In this document: positions 17,824 to 26,259 of the stretch, in pieces
Position numbering within the stretch: position 1 is the first letter of the stretch
How the letters are laid out: each line of letters begins with the position of its first letter
Position numbers and translations under genes: made by a program
The notes under the pieces: generated by a model
Told to the model about the DNA's origin: nothing
What the model saw: the letters and a program-made list of their open reading frames with translations, nothing else
The model's database searches: none
Source: Leptospirales bacterium
Lineage (GTDB): Bacteria; Spirochaetota; Leptospiria; Leptospirales; Leptonemataceae
Reading direction: 5' to 3'
DNA length: 64,000 nt
Assembly (NCBI GenBank): GCA_019694655.1
Contig: JAIBBN010000012.1
Location: 34,007 to 98,006, forward strand

Positions 17824-18774
17824 ATGTTGCGCCCTGCTGGATCGCTGCACGTCGTGCGCAAGCTTTTGTTTCAGGCAATCCTCGTCCTGAGCTTCTCTGC
17901 GCTGGTTGCCGCGCCTGAACATTTCTCCGGCGGCGATCAGGAAGCGACGGGCAACGAAGTTGACCAGGATGAGTTTCGCGACCTGAAGCCATTTCCGACG
18001 CCCTCGCCGGCGATTCGGCGCATTGCGGCCGCAGGCGAAATTCGCATCGGCCTGCAGCGCGACTACCAGCCCTTCCATATTGAAGACGGGCGTCCCGGCT
18101 ATCCCGGGATCGATCCCGAATTTGCTGAAGCGCTTGCCGGGGCGATGAATGTTCGTCTGCGCTACGAGTTCTCCGACGTGGCGACTTTGATGCGCATGCT
18201 GCAGGACGGTCGCATCGATGCGGCCTTTGGCGGCATCTCCAGCAGCCCGGAGCGCGCCCGCTACGTACGTTTCAGCGATCCCTATTTGGTCTCCGGGCCG
18301 GCGGCCTTGCTTTCCAGGCGCAGCCTGCCGGCAGAATCGGAATCAGTGGAGTTTTCACGCGTGCGCCTGCGCAGTGTCGGCGACCTGGCGACCCTGGAAT
18401 CGCTGAACGTGGCAGTGCGACGCGGAACGACAACAGAGCAGTTCTTGAATATGGAAGCTTCGCTCCATCGACATCGCCTGCATAGCTTTACGGCGCGCGA
18501 AGACGCTTTGACCGCCCTGCTGGACTCTCAGGTTGACGCCCTGGCGGCCGACCGCCTTTATCTGCAGGCTCTGCTGCTACGGCGACCGGAGCTGCTGGGC
18601 CGATTTCTGCCCCTACTTGAACTTTACCGGGAGGAGCATCTGTGCATCGTCCTGGCCCAAGGCGATCCGGAGTTTGCCAGCTACTTGAATTTCTTTTTGC
18701 GAGAAATGCGGCGCACGGGCGCACAAGCGGCAATCCAGCGTCGCTACCTTGAAAATCGCGAGTGGATCCCTTGA
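17824..18774 (+). CDS. Periplasmic solute-binding protein, family 3 (amino-acid type)
   Basis: A 316-residue protein from the ATG at 17824, which starts a good signal peptide (VVRKLLFQAILVLSFSALVAA). After a Pro-rich spacer the SBP_bac_3 domain begins: IRIGLQRDYQPFHI, YPGIDPEFAEALAGAMNVRL, LQDGRIDAAFGGISSSPERA and VRFSDPYLVSG. A regular second lobe follows (LNVAVRRGTTTEQFL, DAALAADRLYLQ-like). No ABC permease or ATPase is near, so it may serve as a sensor or work with a transporter encoded elsewhere. Its stop overlaps the ATG of an outer-membrane barrel gene (TGATG), hinting that both act in the envelope on one substrate. Confidence 0.85.
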   Translation: MLRPAGSLHVVRKLLFQAILVLSFSALVAAPEHFSGGDQEATGNEVDQDEFRDLKPFPTPSPAIRRIAAAGEIRIGLQRDYQPFHIEDGRPGYPGIDPEFAEALAGAMNVRLRYEFSDVATLMRMLQDGRIDAAFGGISSSPERARYVRFSDPYLVSGPAALLSRRSLPAESESVEFSRVRLRSVGDLATLESLNVAVRRGTTTEQFLNMEASLHRHRLHSFTAREDALTALLDSQVDALAADRLYLQALLLRRPELLGRFLPLLELYREEHLCIVLAQGDPEFASYLNFFLREMRRTGAQAAIQRRYLENREWIP

Positions 18775-20348
18775 TGGGCTCAGGCGCCTTGACCGCCCGA
18801 TGGCAACGCATTGCCGCGGCGCTTGCCCTCTGGCTGACCTTTGCCTCATTGGCCGCCGAAGGCGCCGGGCAAAGCGAGGATTCGGAGCGGTTGCAATACA
18901 ATGGCGAGGTCTTTGCGCGGGGATTTGTTCTAACCCGTGATTTGCCGGCCGCCGGGTCGGCAAACGGCGCGGGGGGTTTGCGTGCGCCGCAGAGCTACGC
19001 TGAATACATTCGCTGCAACATTTCTCCGGAGCTCTGCAAGCAATCGCCACAGCGAGAATCTCAAGATTACTATGGCATGCGCTTGCGCCTCGACGCCAGT
19101 TTTCGCGCCAGCGATTACGTGGACGCGTTGTTTGGCATCGAAGTTGGCGAATTTGTTTTTGGTCGGGAGCAGAGTCGCAGCGGGCCGGGATCTGGCGGTC
19201 GCGGCGAAGGCGCATCCAATCTGGAGACGCGGCGTCTGCTGCTGCGCGCACATGATCGCGAGAATTTGCGCGTCCTGGATATTGGCGTCTTTTCTTTCAG
19301 TACTCCGGGGGGTCTCGTGCTGGCGCGCAGCGGCGCCGGGGCCCGCTTCTACCTGGATCCAGATCTTGCCGACCTCAGCCTCGACACGGTTTACTTCCGG
19401 GCTGTCGACTCCTCGCAGATTGATGGCGATTCTAACGGCTTTTCCGACCGAAACTTCGCGGACATTGACATTGCGGCGTTTCGTCTGCGCTACAGCGGCC
19501 TGCGCTGGATTCGACCGGAGCTTTATGCAGTCTACCGTAACGATGGCGACCTTTCCCGGGAGGATCCGCTGCAAACGGATGCCGAACGTTCTCGCGTTTA
19601 CTGGGCCGGACTGTACGCACAGTTTCAGCGCGATTGGTTCGAGGCCACCCTTCATGGCGTCGGCAACTGGGGGCGATTTGAGCGACCTTTGAGTGAAAAC
19701 CCTCGATTGATTCGTATCGCCGTAGATCGCTCCGATCCGCTTTCAGCGCCGCTGGCCTCCGCTCTACAGGCGCCGATTCAGAAGCAGTACCGGATCAATG
19801 CTGGCGCCTGGCAAATTGAGATCGCGGCGCGTATCTTCGATCAACTTCGTCTGGCGCTGGTGAGTACCGGCGCCAGCGGCCGGCCCGAAGGCGATCAGGA
19901 ACCAGACGGCAGTTCGCCGGCCTACCGCGCGGATCAATTTCGCACCGCCGGCTCGTCCTATCAGTTTTCAGAAATCGCAATCGATGATTCCGGCGGCTAC
20001 TCCTTGTTTGTTTCGGGACGACTGACCGGGGTTGCTGCGGAGGGCATCCGGATTCGCTATCGACCGCTGGAGCAGCTGGAGATCAAGCTGGCCTACTATC
20101 GCCTGCGCAGCATCCATCCAATTACGCTGCGCTACAATTCGAACTACAATTTTCTCCAGCTGCGATCGCCCAGCTCCTTTCTGGGGGAGGAAAGCAACCT
20201 GCGCTTGCAGTACGACATATTTCGCGACTTGAAGCTCTTTGCGAGTTTTGCCTGGTTCAATGCCGCCGCCGGCTACAAGAGTCTGGCCGACGCCCGTTAT
20301 GGAGATTATCTGGCCGAAGCTCAATTTGGCGTGACACAAGAGTTCTGA
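18774..20348 (+). CDS. Outer-membrane beta-barrel protein (porin/alginate-export-like)
   Basis: A 524-residue protein starting at the ATG overlapping the preceding stop. It has a signal peptide (RIAAALALWLTFASLAAEG) and then alternating amphipathic strands rich in Tyr, Phe and Arg, ending in FGVTQEF with a terminal Phe as expected for BamA-dependent insertion. The segments DYYGMRLRLDASFRASDYV and GARFYLDPDLADLSLDTVYF resemble alginate-export/porin-like barrels of 16-18 strands, but the family assignment is loose. Two Cys (CNISPELC) lie in an early loop. Coupling to the binding-protein gene suggests uptake of the same class of solute. Confidence 0.7.
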   Translation: MGSGALTARWQRIAAALALWLTFASLAAEGAGQSEDSERLQYNGEVFARGFVLTRDLPAAGSANGAGGLRAPQSYAEYIRCNISPELCKQSPQRESQDYYGMRLRLDASFRASDYVDALFGIEVGEFVFGREQSRSGPGSGGRGEGASNLETRRLLLRAHDRENLRVLDIGVFSFSTPGGLVLARSGAGARFYLDPDLADLSLDTVYFRAVDSSQIDGDSNGFSDRNFADIDIAAFRLRYSGLRWIRPELYAVYRNDGDLSREDPLQTDAERSRVYWAGLYAQFQRDWFEATLHGVGNWGRFERPLSENPRLIRIAVDRSDPLSAPLASALQAPIQKQYRINAGAWQIEIAARIFDQLRLALVSTGASGRPEGDQEPDGSSPAYRADQFRTAGSSYQFSEIAIDDSGGYSLFVSGRLTGVAAEGIRIRYRPLEQLEIKLAYYRLRSIHPITLRYNSNYNFLQLRSPSSFLGEESNLRLQYDIFRDLKLFASFAWFNAAAGYKSLADARYGDYLAEAQFGVTQEF

Positions 20349-20443
20349 TTTTGACGGTCGCCCGCCGGAGCCCGGGCCGGATGAAATAATTCTTGAAATC
20401 GGAGAGAACCCATCCCGACCTTCGGTTGGCAGTGTGGTCAGCG

Positions 20444-21967
20444 ATGAACAGGTTATTCCGCATACAGGGGAAAATCCTGGTTCTGGCCCTGATTGTTGGC
20501 GCCCTGAGCGCCGGCATGGTGGCGGCTGCAGCGCTCACTCGTTCGCGTTCGGTGCTCGTCGATAAGACTCTCGAGGTTTGCCGGAATCTATCGGTGAACA
20601 TTTCTCGCGCCGCGCGCGAGGAACTGTTGCTCGATACGATTTATGATAATACGCGCGCCGCTGTCAGCGGACTCAGCGATCGCGACGGTCGTATCGAGGG
20701 ACTTGCGGCCTCCTTTGTGATCAATCGCGAGGGCCTGATCGTTGCCCATACCGATCCGGCCCGCCTTGGCGGACGGGTCAGCGCAGGCGAACTGCAGAAC
20801 TGGCGGGGTCTCGAATCGCTAACCCAGAGCGAAGTACGAGCGGATGGCAAGGCCTACCTGCGCTTTGCACAACCCATTCGAATTCCATTTGAGAACCGAT
20901 CCTACTGGGTTGGGGCCGCTATTTTTGATTTTGACCGGGATACGATCTACGCGCCTGTCTTCCGCATCCAGCGCGACATCATTCTTCTGGCGGCGCTGGC
21001 GCTGATTCTGGCGGCGGCAATCAGCTATGCCCTGGCCCGCCGACTTTCGCGACCAATTGTTGATCTTGCCGGGGCCGCCGACCGCATTGGCCGGGGCGAC
21101 TTCAGCGTCCGCCTCAAAGCCACGGGACGCGATGAAATTGCGACGTTGACCGAGGTCTTCAACTCAATGTCGGTGCGCTTGAAAGCCAGCGAAGCGCAAC
21201 GCGCTCAGCAGGCGGCAATGAAGCGCGAGTTTGAAATTGCCCGCGGCATCCAGATGGGCTTGCTGCCTGCCAACGGCGATTATGGTCCCTACTATTTCCA
21301 GGGTTTGATGCGCACTGCGGACGAGGTCGGCGGCGACTACTTTGACTGCATTCCACACGGCGCGGGTCGCGATCGCGGCTGGTGGTTTATCATTGGCGAT
21401 GTCTCCGGCCACGGACTGTCCGCCGGACTGACCATGTTGATGGCGCAAACAGCGCTCCATGCCGCCCTGCTGCACGATGCAAAACTCGATCCGGCCCGGG
21501 CTTACGAGGTCGTCAACCGTACGCTCTACCGAAACCTGAATCTCCTGCAGCAAAACCGCTACATGACCGCCGCCTTCTACCGCGCGGACTCCGCTGGACG
21601 CTTTCGTGGCGCCGGCTTGCATCTTGACGCGCTGATCTGGCGCAAACGCAGCCACAAGGTGGAAAGCGCGCAGACCGATGGACTCTGGCTTGGCGTGGAA
21701 CCGGACCTGCGCGGAATTCTCCGTCCGCTGCGCTTTCAGTTGCAATCTGGCGACGCCGTTCTGTTGTACACGGATGGTCTGGTGGAAGCCGCCAGTCCCT
21801 CGGGCGAGCTGTTTGGGGATGAGCGCCTGATCGCAGCCGTAGCCGAATTTGGCGATCTGCCCGAAGAGCAATTTTGTAAGCGACTGAATTCCGCACTCGA
21901 AAAATTTACGGGCGGGGCGGCGCTGGCAGACGATGTAAGTTTTGCCTTTGTGCGGCGCAGGAAGTAG
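20444..21967 (+). CDS. Membrane sensor with HAMP and SpoIIE/RsbU PP2C phosphatase domain
   Basis: About 507 residues from the ATG at 20444. A first membrane helix (ILVLALIVGALSAGMVAAAAL), an extracytoplasmic sensor region of about 150 residues of Cache-like layout (FVINREGLIVAHTDP), a second helix (IILLAALALILAAAISYAL), a HAMP domain (RLSRPIVDLAGAADRIGRGD) and a SpoIIE domain follow in order. Metal-binding motifs EVGGDYFD, GDVSGHG and a C-terminal ADDVSFAF are present. By family it would dephosphorylate a STAS-type antagonist in response to an external signal. It opens a cassette: a HATPase-like protein, a STAS-like protein and a second phosphatase follow. Confidence 0.92.
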   Translation: MNRLFRIQGKILVLALIVGALSAGMVAAAALTRSRSVLVDKTLEVCRNLSVNISRAAREELLLDTIYDNTRAAVSGLSDRDGRIEGLAASFVINREGLIVAHTDPARLGGRVSAGELQNWRGLESLTQSEVRADGKAYLRFAQPIRIPFENRSYWVGAAIFDFDRDTIYAPVFRIQRDIILLAALALILAAAISYALARRLSRPIVDLAGAADRIGRGDFSVRLKATGRDEIATLTEVFNSMSVRLKASEAQRAQQAAMKREFEIARGIQMGLLPANGDYGPYYFQGLMRTADEVGGDYFDCIPHGAGRDRGWWFIIGDVSGHGLSAGLTMLMAQTALHAALLHDAKLDPARAYEVVNRTLYRNLNLLQQNRYMTAAFYRADSAGRFRGAGLHLDALIWRKRSHKVESAQTDGLWLGVEPDLRGILRPLRFQLQSGDAVLLYTDGLVEAASPSGELFGDERLIAAVAEFGDLPEEQFCKRLNSALEKFTGGAALADDVSFAFVRRRK

Positions 21968-21987
21968 CAGCAGGAGTAGATTGAGTC

Positions 21988-22473
21988 ATGTCCTTTTCGC
22001 TTAAGATTGAGCCGGAATGGAACGTAATCAAGAGGATCAAAGAAATGATCCTGAAAGACGAGGCCGTCGCCGCCTATGGCAAGGATTTTCAGGAACAGGC
22101 GTTGCTGGCGGCGATTGAGCTGGTTGAGAATGGACTCAAATACTCCGATGGTCCTCAGGCCTTTCCCGTTGATTTTCGTTTTGAAATGAGCAAAGAGCAA
22201 TGCTTGATTGAAGTTCGCAACCGCACCAGCAGCGAGCTGCATCGCCAGGCGCTGCGCGAGACTTTGGACAAGATGCGCAGCGGAGATCCATTCGAGATGT
22301 ATGTGGAACGTCTGGAGCAGGTCAAGCACCGGCCGGACGGCTTCAGTCGTATGGGATTGATTCGAATCATTTACGAAGCGGAGTTTGAGCTGTCGGCCGA
22401 TATCCAGGGCGACCAGATAGTGATGCGCGCCGTTCGGAAGCTTGAGCCTCAGGGCACAGTCGGGAAAGAATGA
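21988..22473 (+). CDS. HATPase-like regulatory protein (Slr1658-type)
   Basis: A 161-residue protein lying between a SpoIIE phosphatase and a STAS-like protein. The segment AAIELVENGLKYSDGP resembles the N box of anti-sigma serine kinases (Glu and Asn four residues apart), but no clear G1/G2 nucleotide loops follow (RPDGFSRMGLIRIIYEAEF may be a remnant), so kinase activity is doubtful. I believe it belongs to the group named after cyanobacterial Slr1658, which is found beside Slr1659-type proteins. The start of the next gene overlaps its stop (ATGA). Confidence 0.7.
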   Translation: MSFSLKIEPEWNVIKRIKEMILKDEAVAAYGKDFQEQALLAAIELVENGLKYSDGPQAFPVDFRFEMSKEQCLIEVRNRTSSELHRQALRETLDKMRSGDPFEMYVERLEQVKHRPDGFSRMGLIRIIYEAEFELSADIQGDQIVMRAVRKLEPQGTVGKE

Positions 22474-22838
22474 AGCTGAAGAATCTGGCCATTGACGAGT
22501 TTTCAGTCGAGCCCTCCGTGGAGGAGGGGCGGATGAATCTGCATTTTCGCGGGGCGATCCACGCTGCGCAGCCGGAAGAGTTTCTATCGCCGTACCTGGA
22601 CCGGGCTCTGGAAGAAGCAAGCGAGGGCAAACTACGTTTGGTCTGCGACTTCCGTGAGCTGGAGTACATGAATTCGGCCAGTATTCCGCCGCTGATCCAC
22701 CTTCTGCGGCGCATGGCCGAACTGCAGGTAGAGGGCGAGTTTATCTATGACGCATCGAGAAAGGTTCAGACGGCTTCCTTTCGCGCCCTTGATGTGATTG
22801 CACGGAAGTCAGAGTTCACCAGCGTTCGGGGAGTTTGA
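22470..22838 (+). CDS. STAS-like antagonist protein (Slr1659-type)
   Basis: A 122-residue protein with the shape of a STAS domain: an N-terminal strand pair (MNLHFRGAIHA), LRLVCDFRELEYMNSASIPPLIHLL, where SAS sits at the position of the phosphorylated Ser in SpoIIAA, and a final helix-strand (ASFRALDVIARKSEF). Its start overlaps the stop of the HATPase-like gene by four bases, and its stop overlaps the ATG of the second SpoIIE phosphatase by one base (TGATG), so all three are translationally coupled. It is the probable phosphorylation target in this cassette; this is inference from fold and context. Confidence 0.75.
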   Translation: MKLKNLAIDEFSVEPSVEEGRMNLHFRGAIHAAQPEEFLSPYLDRALEEASEGKLRLVCDFRELEYMNSASIPPLIHLLRRMAELQVEGEFIYDASRKVQTASFRALDVIARKSEFTSVRGV

Positions 22839-24037
22839 TGGAATTGCCCGGCGTCGATCAACTGTGGCAGCTTTCGCCAGCAGCGCAGCTGATCATTGAT
22901 CGGGAGTTTGTTCGCGAGGCGAATGCGGCGGCGCTGACCATGCTGGGAATGCGGCGCGAAGACTTGATCGACGCCAGCGATTGGAGCGAACGATTGTTTG
23001 GCGACCTGGAGCAATCCTATCGGTTCTCCCGGTTCTTGTATGGCGATCGGCGGCAGAAGCATCTCGACCTGCACTTACGCCGCGGTGCGCTCCGTCACGT
23101 CCGCGTATTCTGCACTACGCTGGAAGAAGGCGAACTGTTTCACCTTGCCCTGCAAGATATTACGGACCTGCTGGAGGATGCTCAAGTTTATCAGGCCGGC
23201 TACGATGAGTTCTTGAAAGTAACTACCGAGCTGGAAAAGGCGCTGAAGGTTATCGAGCGGCAGAACGAATTGCTGGAGCGGCAGAAGCACACCCTGGAAA
23301 GCGAGCTGTCTATCGCGCACAATGTTCAGGTGCAACTGGTCGCCGAGGAGTTCTCCCGATTCACAACGGTGCGAATCGCCGGCCACTACGCCACCATGGC
23401 TGATCTGGGCGGAGACACCTGGGAATTCTACGAGGAGGACGGCGAGTTCTATGGCGTCATCGGCGATGTCATGGGCCACGGCGTCGCCGCCAGCCTGATT
23501 GGAATTGCCGCCAAAACGCTGTTCAAGCAGGGATTCGCGGAGACGGCGCGCAACAAAACCGATCTTGCGCGTTTGACCGGCTCGCTCAATAAAGAGCTGA
23601 ATGAGATTACCCGGGGAAATTACTATGTGACAGCTTGCATGCTGCACATCAGTCCGAACGGTCGCATGGAGTACCTGACCTGCGGACATCCGCCTTTTTT
23701 CATCGTACGGCGCAAAGCCGGCCTCGGCGAGCAGGTCTTTACGTCGCAGCCAATGCTTGGCATCTTTCATCCGGTAGAATTTGTAAGCGAAGTCGTCCAG
23801 TTGCATCCCGGCGACCGCGTGCTGATGTATACTGACTGCCTGCTGGAAAGTATGGACCCATCCGGAAATCCGCTGAAGCTTGAAGAAGTTACGGATATGA
23901 TCCGCTATGCGCCCAACGTAAATGTGGAAGAAGCGCTGCAGCGCGTGCTGGAGTTCCGCCGGGCGCACGCTCAGACTGCGGAACTCCCCGACGATCTGGC
24001 CCTCGCCTTGCTGGAACTTCCGCCCGGCGGCGGCTGA
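22838..24037 (+). CDS. PAS-like and coiled-coil SpoIIE-type PP2C phosphatase
   Basis: A 399-residue soluble protein from the ATG at 22838. The first 120 residues form a PAS-like fold (QLSPAAQLIIDREFVREANA, ending in FHLALQDITDLLEDAQ). A coiled coil follows (TTELEKALKVIERQNELLER), then the phosphatase domain with ADLGGDTWEFYE, GDVMGHGVAASLIGI, LTCGHPPFFIVRR and a final PDDLALALLE. It would be a cytoplasmic counterpart of the membrane phosphatase at the start of the cassette, giving two signal inputs to one STAS-like target. It ends 4 bases from the convergent hemJ. Confidence 0.9.
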   Translation: MELPGVDQLWQLSPAAQLIIDREFVREANAAALTMLGMRREDLIDASDWSERLFGDLEQSYRFSRFLYGDRRQKHLDLHLRRGALRHVRVFCTTLEEGELFHLALQDITDLLEDAQVYQAGYDEFLKVTTELEKALKVIERQNELLERQKHTLESELSIAHNVQVQLVAEEFSRFTTVRIAGHYATMADLGGDTWEFYEEDGEFYGVIGDVMGHGVAASLIGIAAKTLFKQGFAETARNKTDLARLTGSLNKELNEITRGNYYVTACMLHISPNGRMEYLTCGHPPFFIVRRKAGLGEQVFTSQPMLGIFHPVEFVSEVVQLHPGDRVLMYTDCLLESMDPSGNPLKLEEVTDMIRYAPNVNVEEALQRVLEFRRAHAQTAELPDDLALALLELPPGGG

Positions 24038-24041
24038 TCGC

Positions 24042-24473
24042 CTAAAACGGTTTGAAAACTGCGAGCAGTACGATTGCAATCAAAAGCAGCGTCGGAACCT
24101 CATTCAACACTCGAAACTGGCGCGAAGTGAAGCGTTCGCCGGCTTCCAGGCGTTGGCGATAGCGGCCGGCCAGATATTGCAGGAAAAATAGGCCGCCAAT
24201 CAATGCGAGCTTAGACCAGATCCAGAGCGAAGTTGCGTAAGCTTGCCAGCGCATGGCAAACAGGCCAATGCCAAAGACAAGTGTGGCAATAGAGGCTGGA
24301 GTAAGAATGATGCGATGCAGCTTGCGCGCCATGACCTGCAGCGTGGCAATCGTCTCTGGCGACTCGCTTTCCGCCTGGTAAACAAAGAGCCGCCAGATGT
24401 AAAACATGCCAGCAAACCACGCCACGAAAGCAATGATGTGCAGGGCTTTGAGAGTCAGCAGCAGTCCGATCAC
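24042..24473 (-). CDS. hemJ: HemJ-type protoporphyrinogen IX oxidase
   Basis: A 143-residue protein with four hydrophobic helices. KALHIIAFVAWFAGMFYIWRLFVYQAE near the N-terminus holds the conserved His of the UPF0093/HemJ family, and QVMARKLHRIILTPASIATLVFGI carries the conserved Lys-Leu-x-Arg block of helix 2. HemJ oxidises protoporphyrinogen IX to protoporphyrin IX in haem synthesis and binds haem itself. Length and layout are typical. No other haem genes are adjacent. The flavin-binding protein gene starts 74 bases away on the other strand. Confidence 0.88.
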   Translation of the reverse strand: MIGLLLTLKALHIIAFVAWFAGMFYIWRLFVYQAESESPETIATLQVMARKLHRIILTPASIATLVFGIGLFAMRWQAYATSLWIWSKLALIGGLFFLQYLAGRYRQRLEAGERFTSRQFRVLNEVPTLLLIAIVLLAVFKPF

Positions 24474-24547
24474 CGGAGCAGCTCTTTTCTGGCGAGGATC
24501 GCCTGCAAGCGGATTGCCGCGGGACGAAGCAGATCTTACTCTGACCT

Positions 24548-24967
24548 ATGGTCCAGCTGGATGAAGAGGCTGCGGCATTCCTGGCCTCACAGCGCGTCCT
24601 CTCGCTGGCCGCCGCCAGCGGCGCCGGACCCGTGGTCTGCAATTGCTTCTACGCCCTGCGGCCGGAAAAGGCGCGCTTGATCTTCTGTCCACAAAATGAG
24701 CCGCGCATGGTCGAAGAACTGGCGCGCAGCCCGGCGGCGTCTGCTGCCATTTTTCTCGAAGCGAATGAGCAATCGCCGCTACGCGGTGTACAGACTACCG
24801 GCCGGGTCGCTCCAGCCAGCGCTGCTGATATCGAACTCTACTATGCTTCCTTCCCCTATGCCCGCGAAGCCGGACAGACGCTCTGGCGCCTGGACATGGA
24901 CTGGCTGCGCTTTGCAAACGATCCCCCGCTACTGGAGGAAAGCCGCCGCTGGAGCCGCGCCCAATGA
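24548..24967 (+). CDS. Pyridoxamine 5'-phosphate oxidase-like FMN-binding protein (YhbP-like)
   Basis: A 139-residue split-barrel protein. LDEEAAAFLASQRVLSLAA opens the fold, followed by VVCNCFYAL, RLIFCPQNEPRMVEELARSP and a strand with LRGVQTTGRV, the order seen in small FMN-binding PNPOx-like proteins such as YhbP. Function is not defined for this subgroup; haem, flavin or disulfide chemistry are all possible. Its last bases overlap the ATG of the NYN nuclease gene (ATGA). Confidence 0.75.
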   Translation: MVQLDEEAAAFLASQRVLSLAAASGAGPVVCNCFYALRPEKARLIFCPQNEPRMVEELARSPAASAAIFLEANEQSPLRGVQTTGRVAPASAADIELYYASFPYAREAGQTLWRLDMDWLRFANDPPLLEESRRWSRAQ

Positions 24968-25464
24968 TTCTGATTATTGATGGTTTCAATTTGATCTATA
25001 AGGTCTCAGATCTCGAGGACTGCATGCACCGCGGCGATCTGGAAGCGGCTATGCAGGGTCTAATCGCTTTGCTGCGTCGAGCCAATATAGCCCTGGAAGC
25101 AAAATACCAATGGCGCATCTTTTTTGACGGCAAGCGGCGACGCGGCGATGAAACGCGCCAGATCGACGAAGCCGGTCTTCAGGTCTACTTCAGCCACGAT
25201 CTTTCTGCGGATTTTCTCATTCAGCAATTTGTCCGCCAGTATTCTACTCCTGCCGACCTGAAGGTGGTCAGCAGCGACAAGAAGCTCCAGGAATCGCTGC
25301 GCAAGTTCAAGGTGCGGCGGCAGAGCTCAGAGGAATTTGCCGCCTGGTTGCAGGGCGTACTCGAGGCCGGCGTCCCGGCGGCGCCGGAAAAGCCGGAACG
25401 GGCGCCCGACGCTGCGGAAGTCGACTACTGGCGGCGCATGTTCTCCCGCCGTTCGCAAAGCTGA
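24964..25464 (+). CDS. NYN-domain RNA-binding/nuclease protein (YacP-like)
   Basis: A 166-residue protein beginning MILIIDGFNLIYKV, the first acidic site of the PIN-like NYN fold. WRIFFDGKRRRGDE and KVVSSDKKLQESLRKF supply the second and third acidic or polar sites. This is the YacP/Rae1 layout; in Bacillus, Rae1 is a ribosome-associated mRNA endonuclease. The C-terminal 35 residues (Pro, Glu and Ala rich, then DYWRRMFSRR) fit the end of YacP proteins. The ATG overlaps the upstream stop by four bases. The gene converges on the MoxR operon, 18 bases from its last gene. Confidence 0.85.
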   Translation: MILIIDGFNLIYKVSDLEDCMHRGDLEAAMQGLIALLRRANIALEAKYQWRIFFDGKRRRGDETRQIDEAGLQVYFSHDLSADFLIQQFVRQYSTPADLKVVSSDKKLQESLRKFKVRRQSSEEFAAWLQGVLEAGVPAAPEKPERAPDAAEVDYWRRMFSRRSQS

Positions 25465-25482
25465 ATGCATCAAGATGCTGGC

Positions 25483-26259
25483 TCAAGCCTGGGAATCGGG
25501 CTCGGCCATCCGCAGGCGATCGTACCAATCATTTTCAATGATCCGGATCGTTTCCAGAATCAGTCGATCCTGTCCGCTGGACAGAGACAGAAACAAATCG
25601 TAGCCGCCGCGCAGAATGCTCTCGCCATATTCCAGCCCGGCGCGCTCGCGGTCGCTGTACAGCTGGGGATGCGCCAGCATCACGGCGCGCGAACTCGACA
25701 TGATGTCCAGGGTGGAGCGCAACAACTGGACATTGGCCAGCGCTTCAAACAGGGCCATGGTCTCTTTCTGGAAGCGGCGCACCCGCGCTTCCGGTATGGA
25801 GCGAATCAAGTCAGCAACTCGCTGTCGGTCGAGCAAATCGCCGCTGTCCCAGCCGCGCTCGGTTGCTTTCCTGGCCAGCTCGCGCTCCAGGGCCTCGCTC
25901 TCCAGATACGCTTCCAGAGTATGGTAGGCTGCTTTCAGCGCAGTACTGATCATCCTGCCCATCTTGAAAACAGTAAAAATGGTTCCGCCAACAAGCGGCA
26001 CAAGTTTACGCGGCGATTTTAGAACGCTGCCCAGATTCTGAAAGGCCTGGTCGCGCGTCATCCTTCGATCCGCCGGAGGATACACGCGATCCAGAAAGAA
26101 CTCGCGCAGGCGATCAATTACCTCATCGGAGGCTTCGGCCACGCTGCGAAAGCGACGAACATTTGCTACTGTATAGCGATCGTGCAGTTCGATCCAGTAG
26201 GCGGCAGTTACGGCATCGCGCAGCGATTCGGCGTTGCTTTGCAGTGTGTCGCTGCTCAC
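25483..26259 (-). CDS. Hypothetical protein of the MoxR/ChaN-like operon
   Basis: A 258-residue protein starting at GTG 26259, which overlaps the stop of the upstream 651-codon gene (GTGA). It is mostly helical and charged, with one short hydrophobic stretch (LVPLVGGTIFTVFKMG, about residues 87-102) that is too weak to call a membrane helix. No catalytic motif or known domain is visible, and no von Willebrand A metal site (DxSxS) is seen, although such proteins often accompany MoxR ATPases. Position and coupling suggest it is the third component of the same system. Confidence 0.75.
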   Translation of the reverse strand: MSSDTLQSNAESLRDAVTAAYWIELHDRYTVANVRRFRSVAEASDEVIDRLREFFLDRVYPPADRRMTRDQAFQNLGSVLKSPRKLVPLVGGTIFTVFKMGRMISTALKAAYHTLEAYLESEALERELARKATERGWDSGDLLDRQRVADLIRSIPEARVRRFQKETMALFEALANVQLLRSTLDIMSSSRAVMLAHPQLYSDRERAGLEYGESILRGGYDLFLSLSSGQDRLILETIRIIENDWYDRLRMAEPDSQA

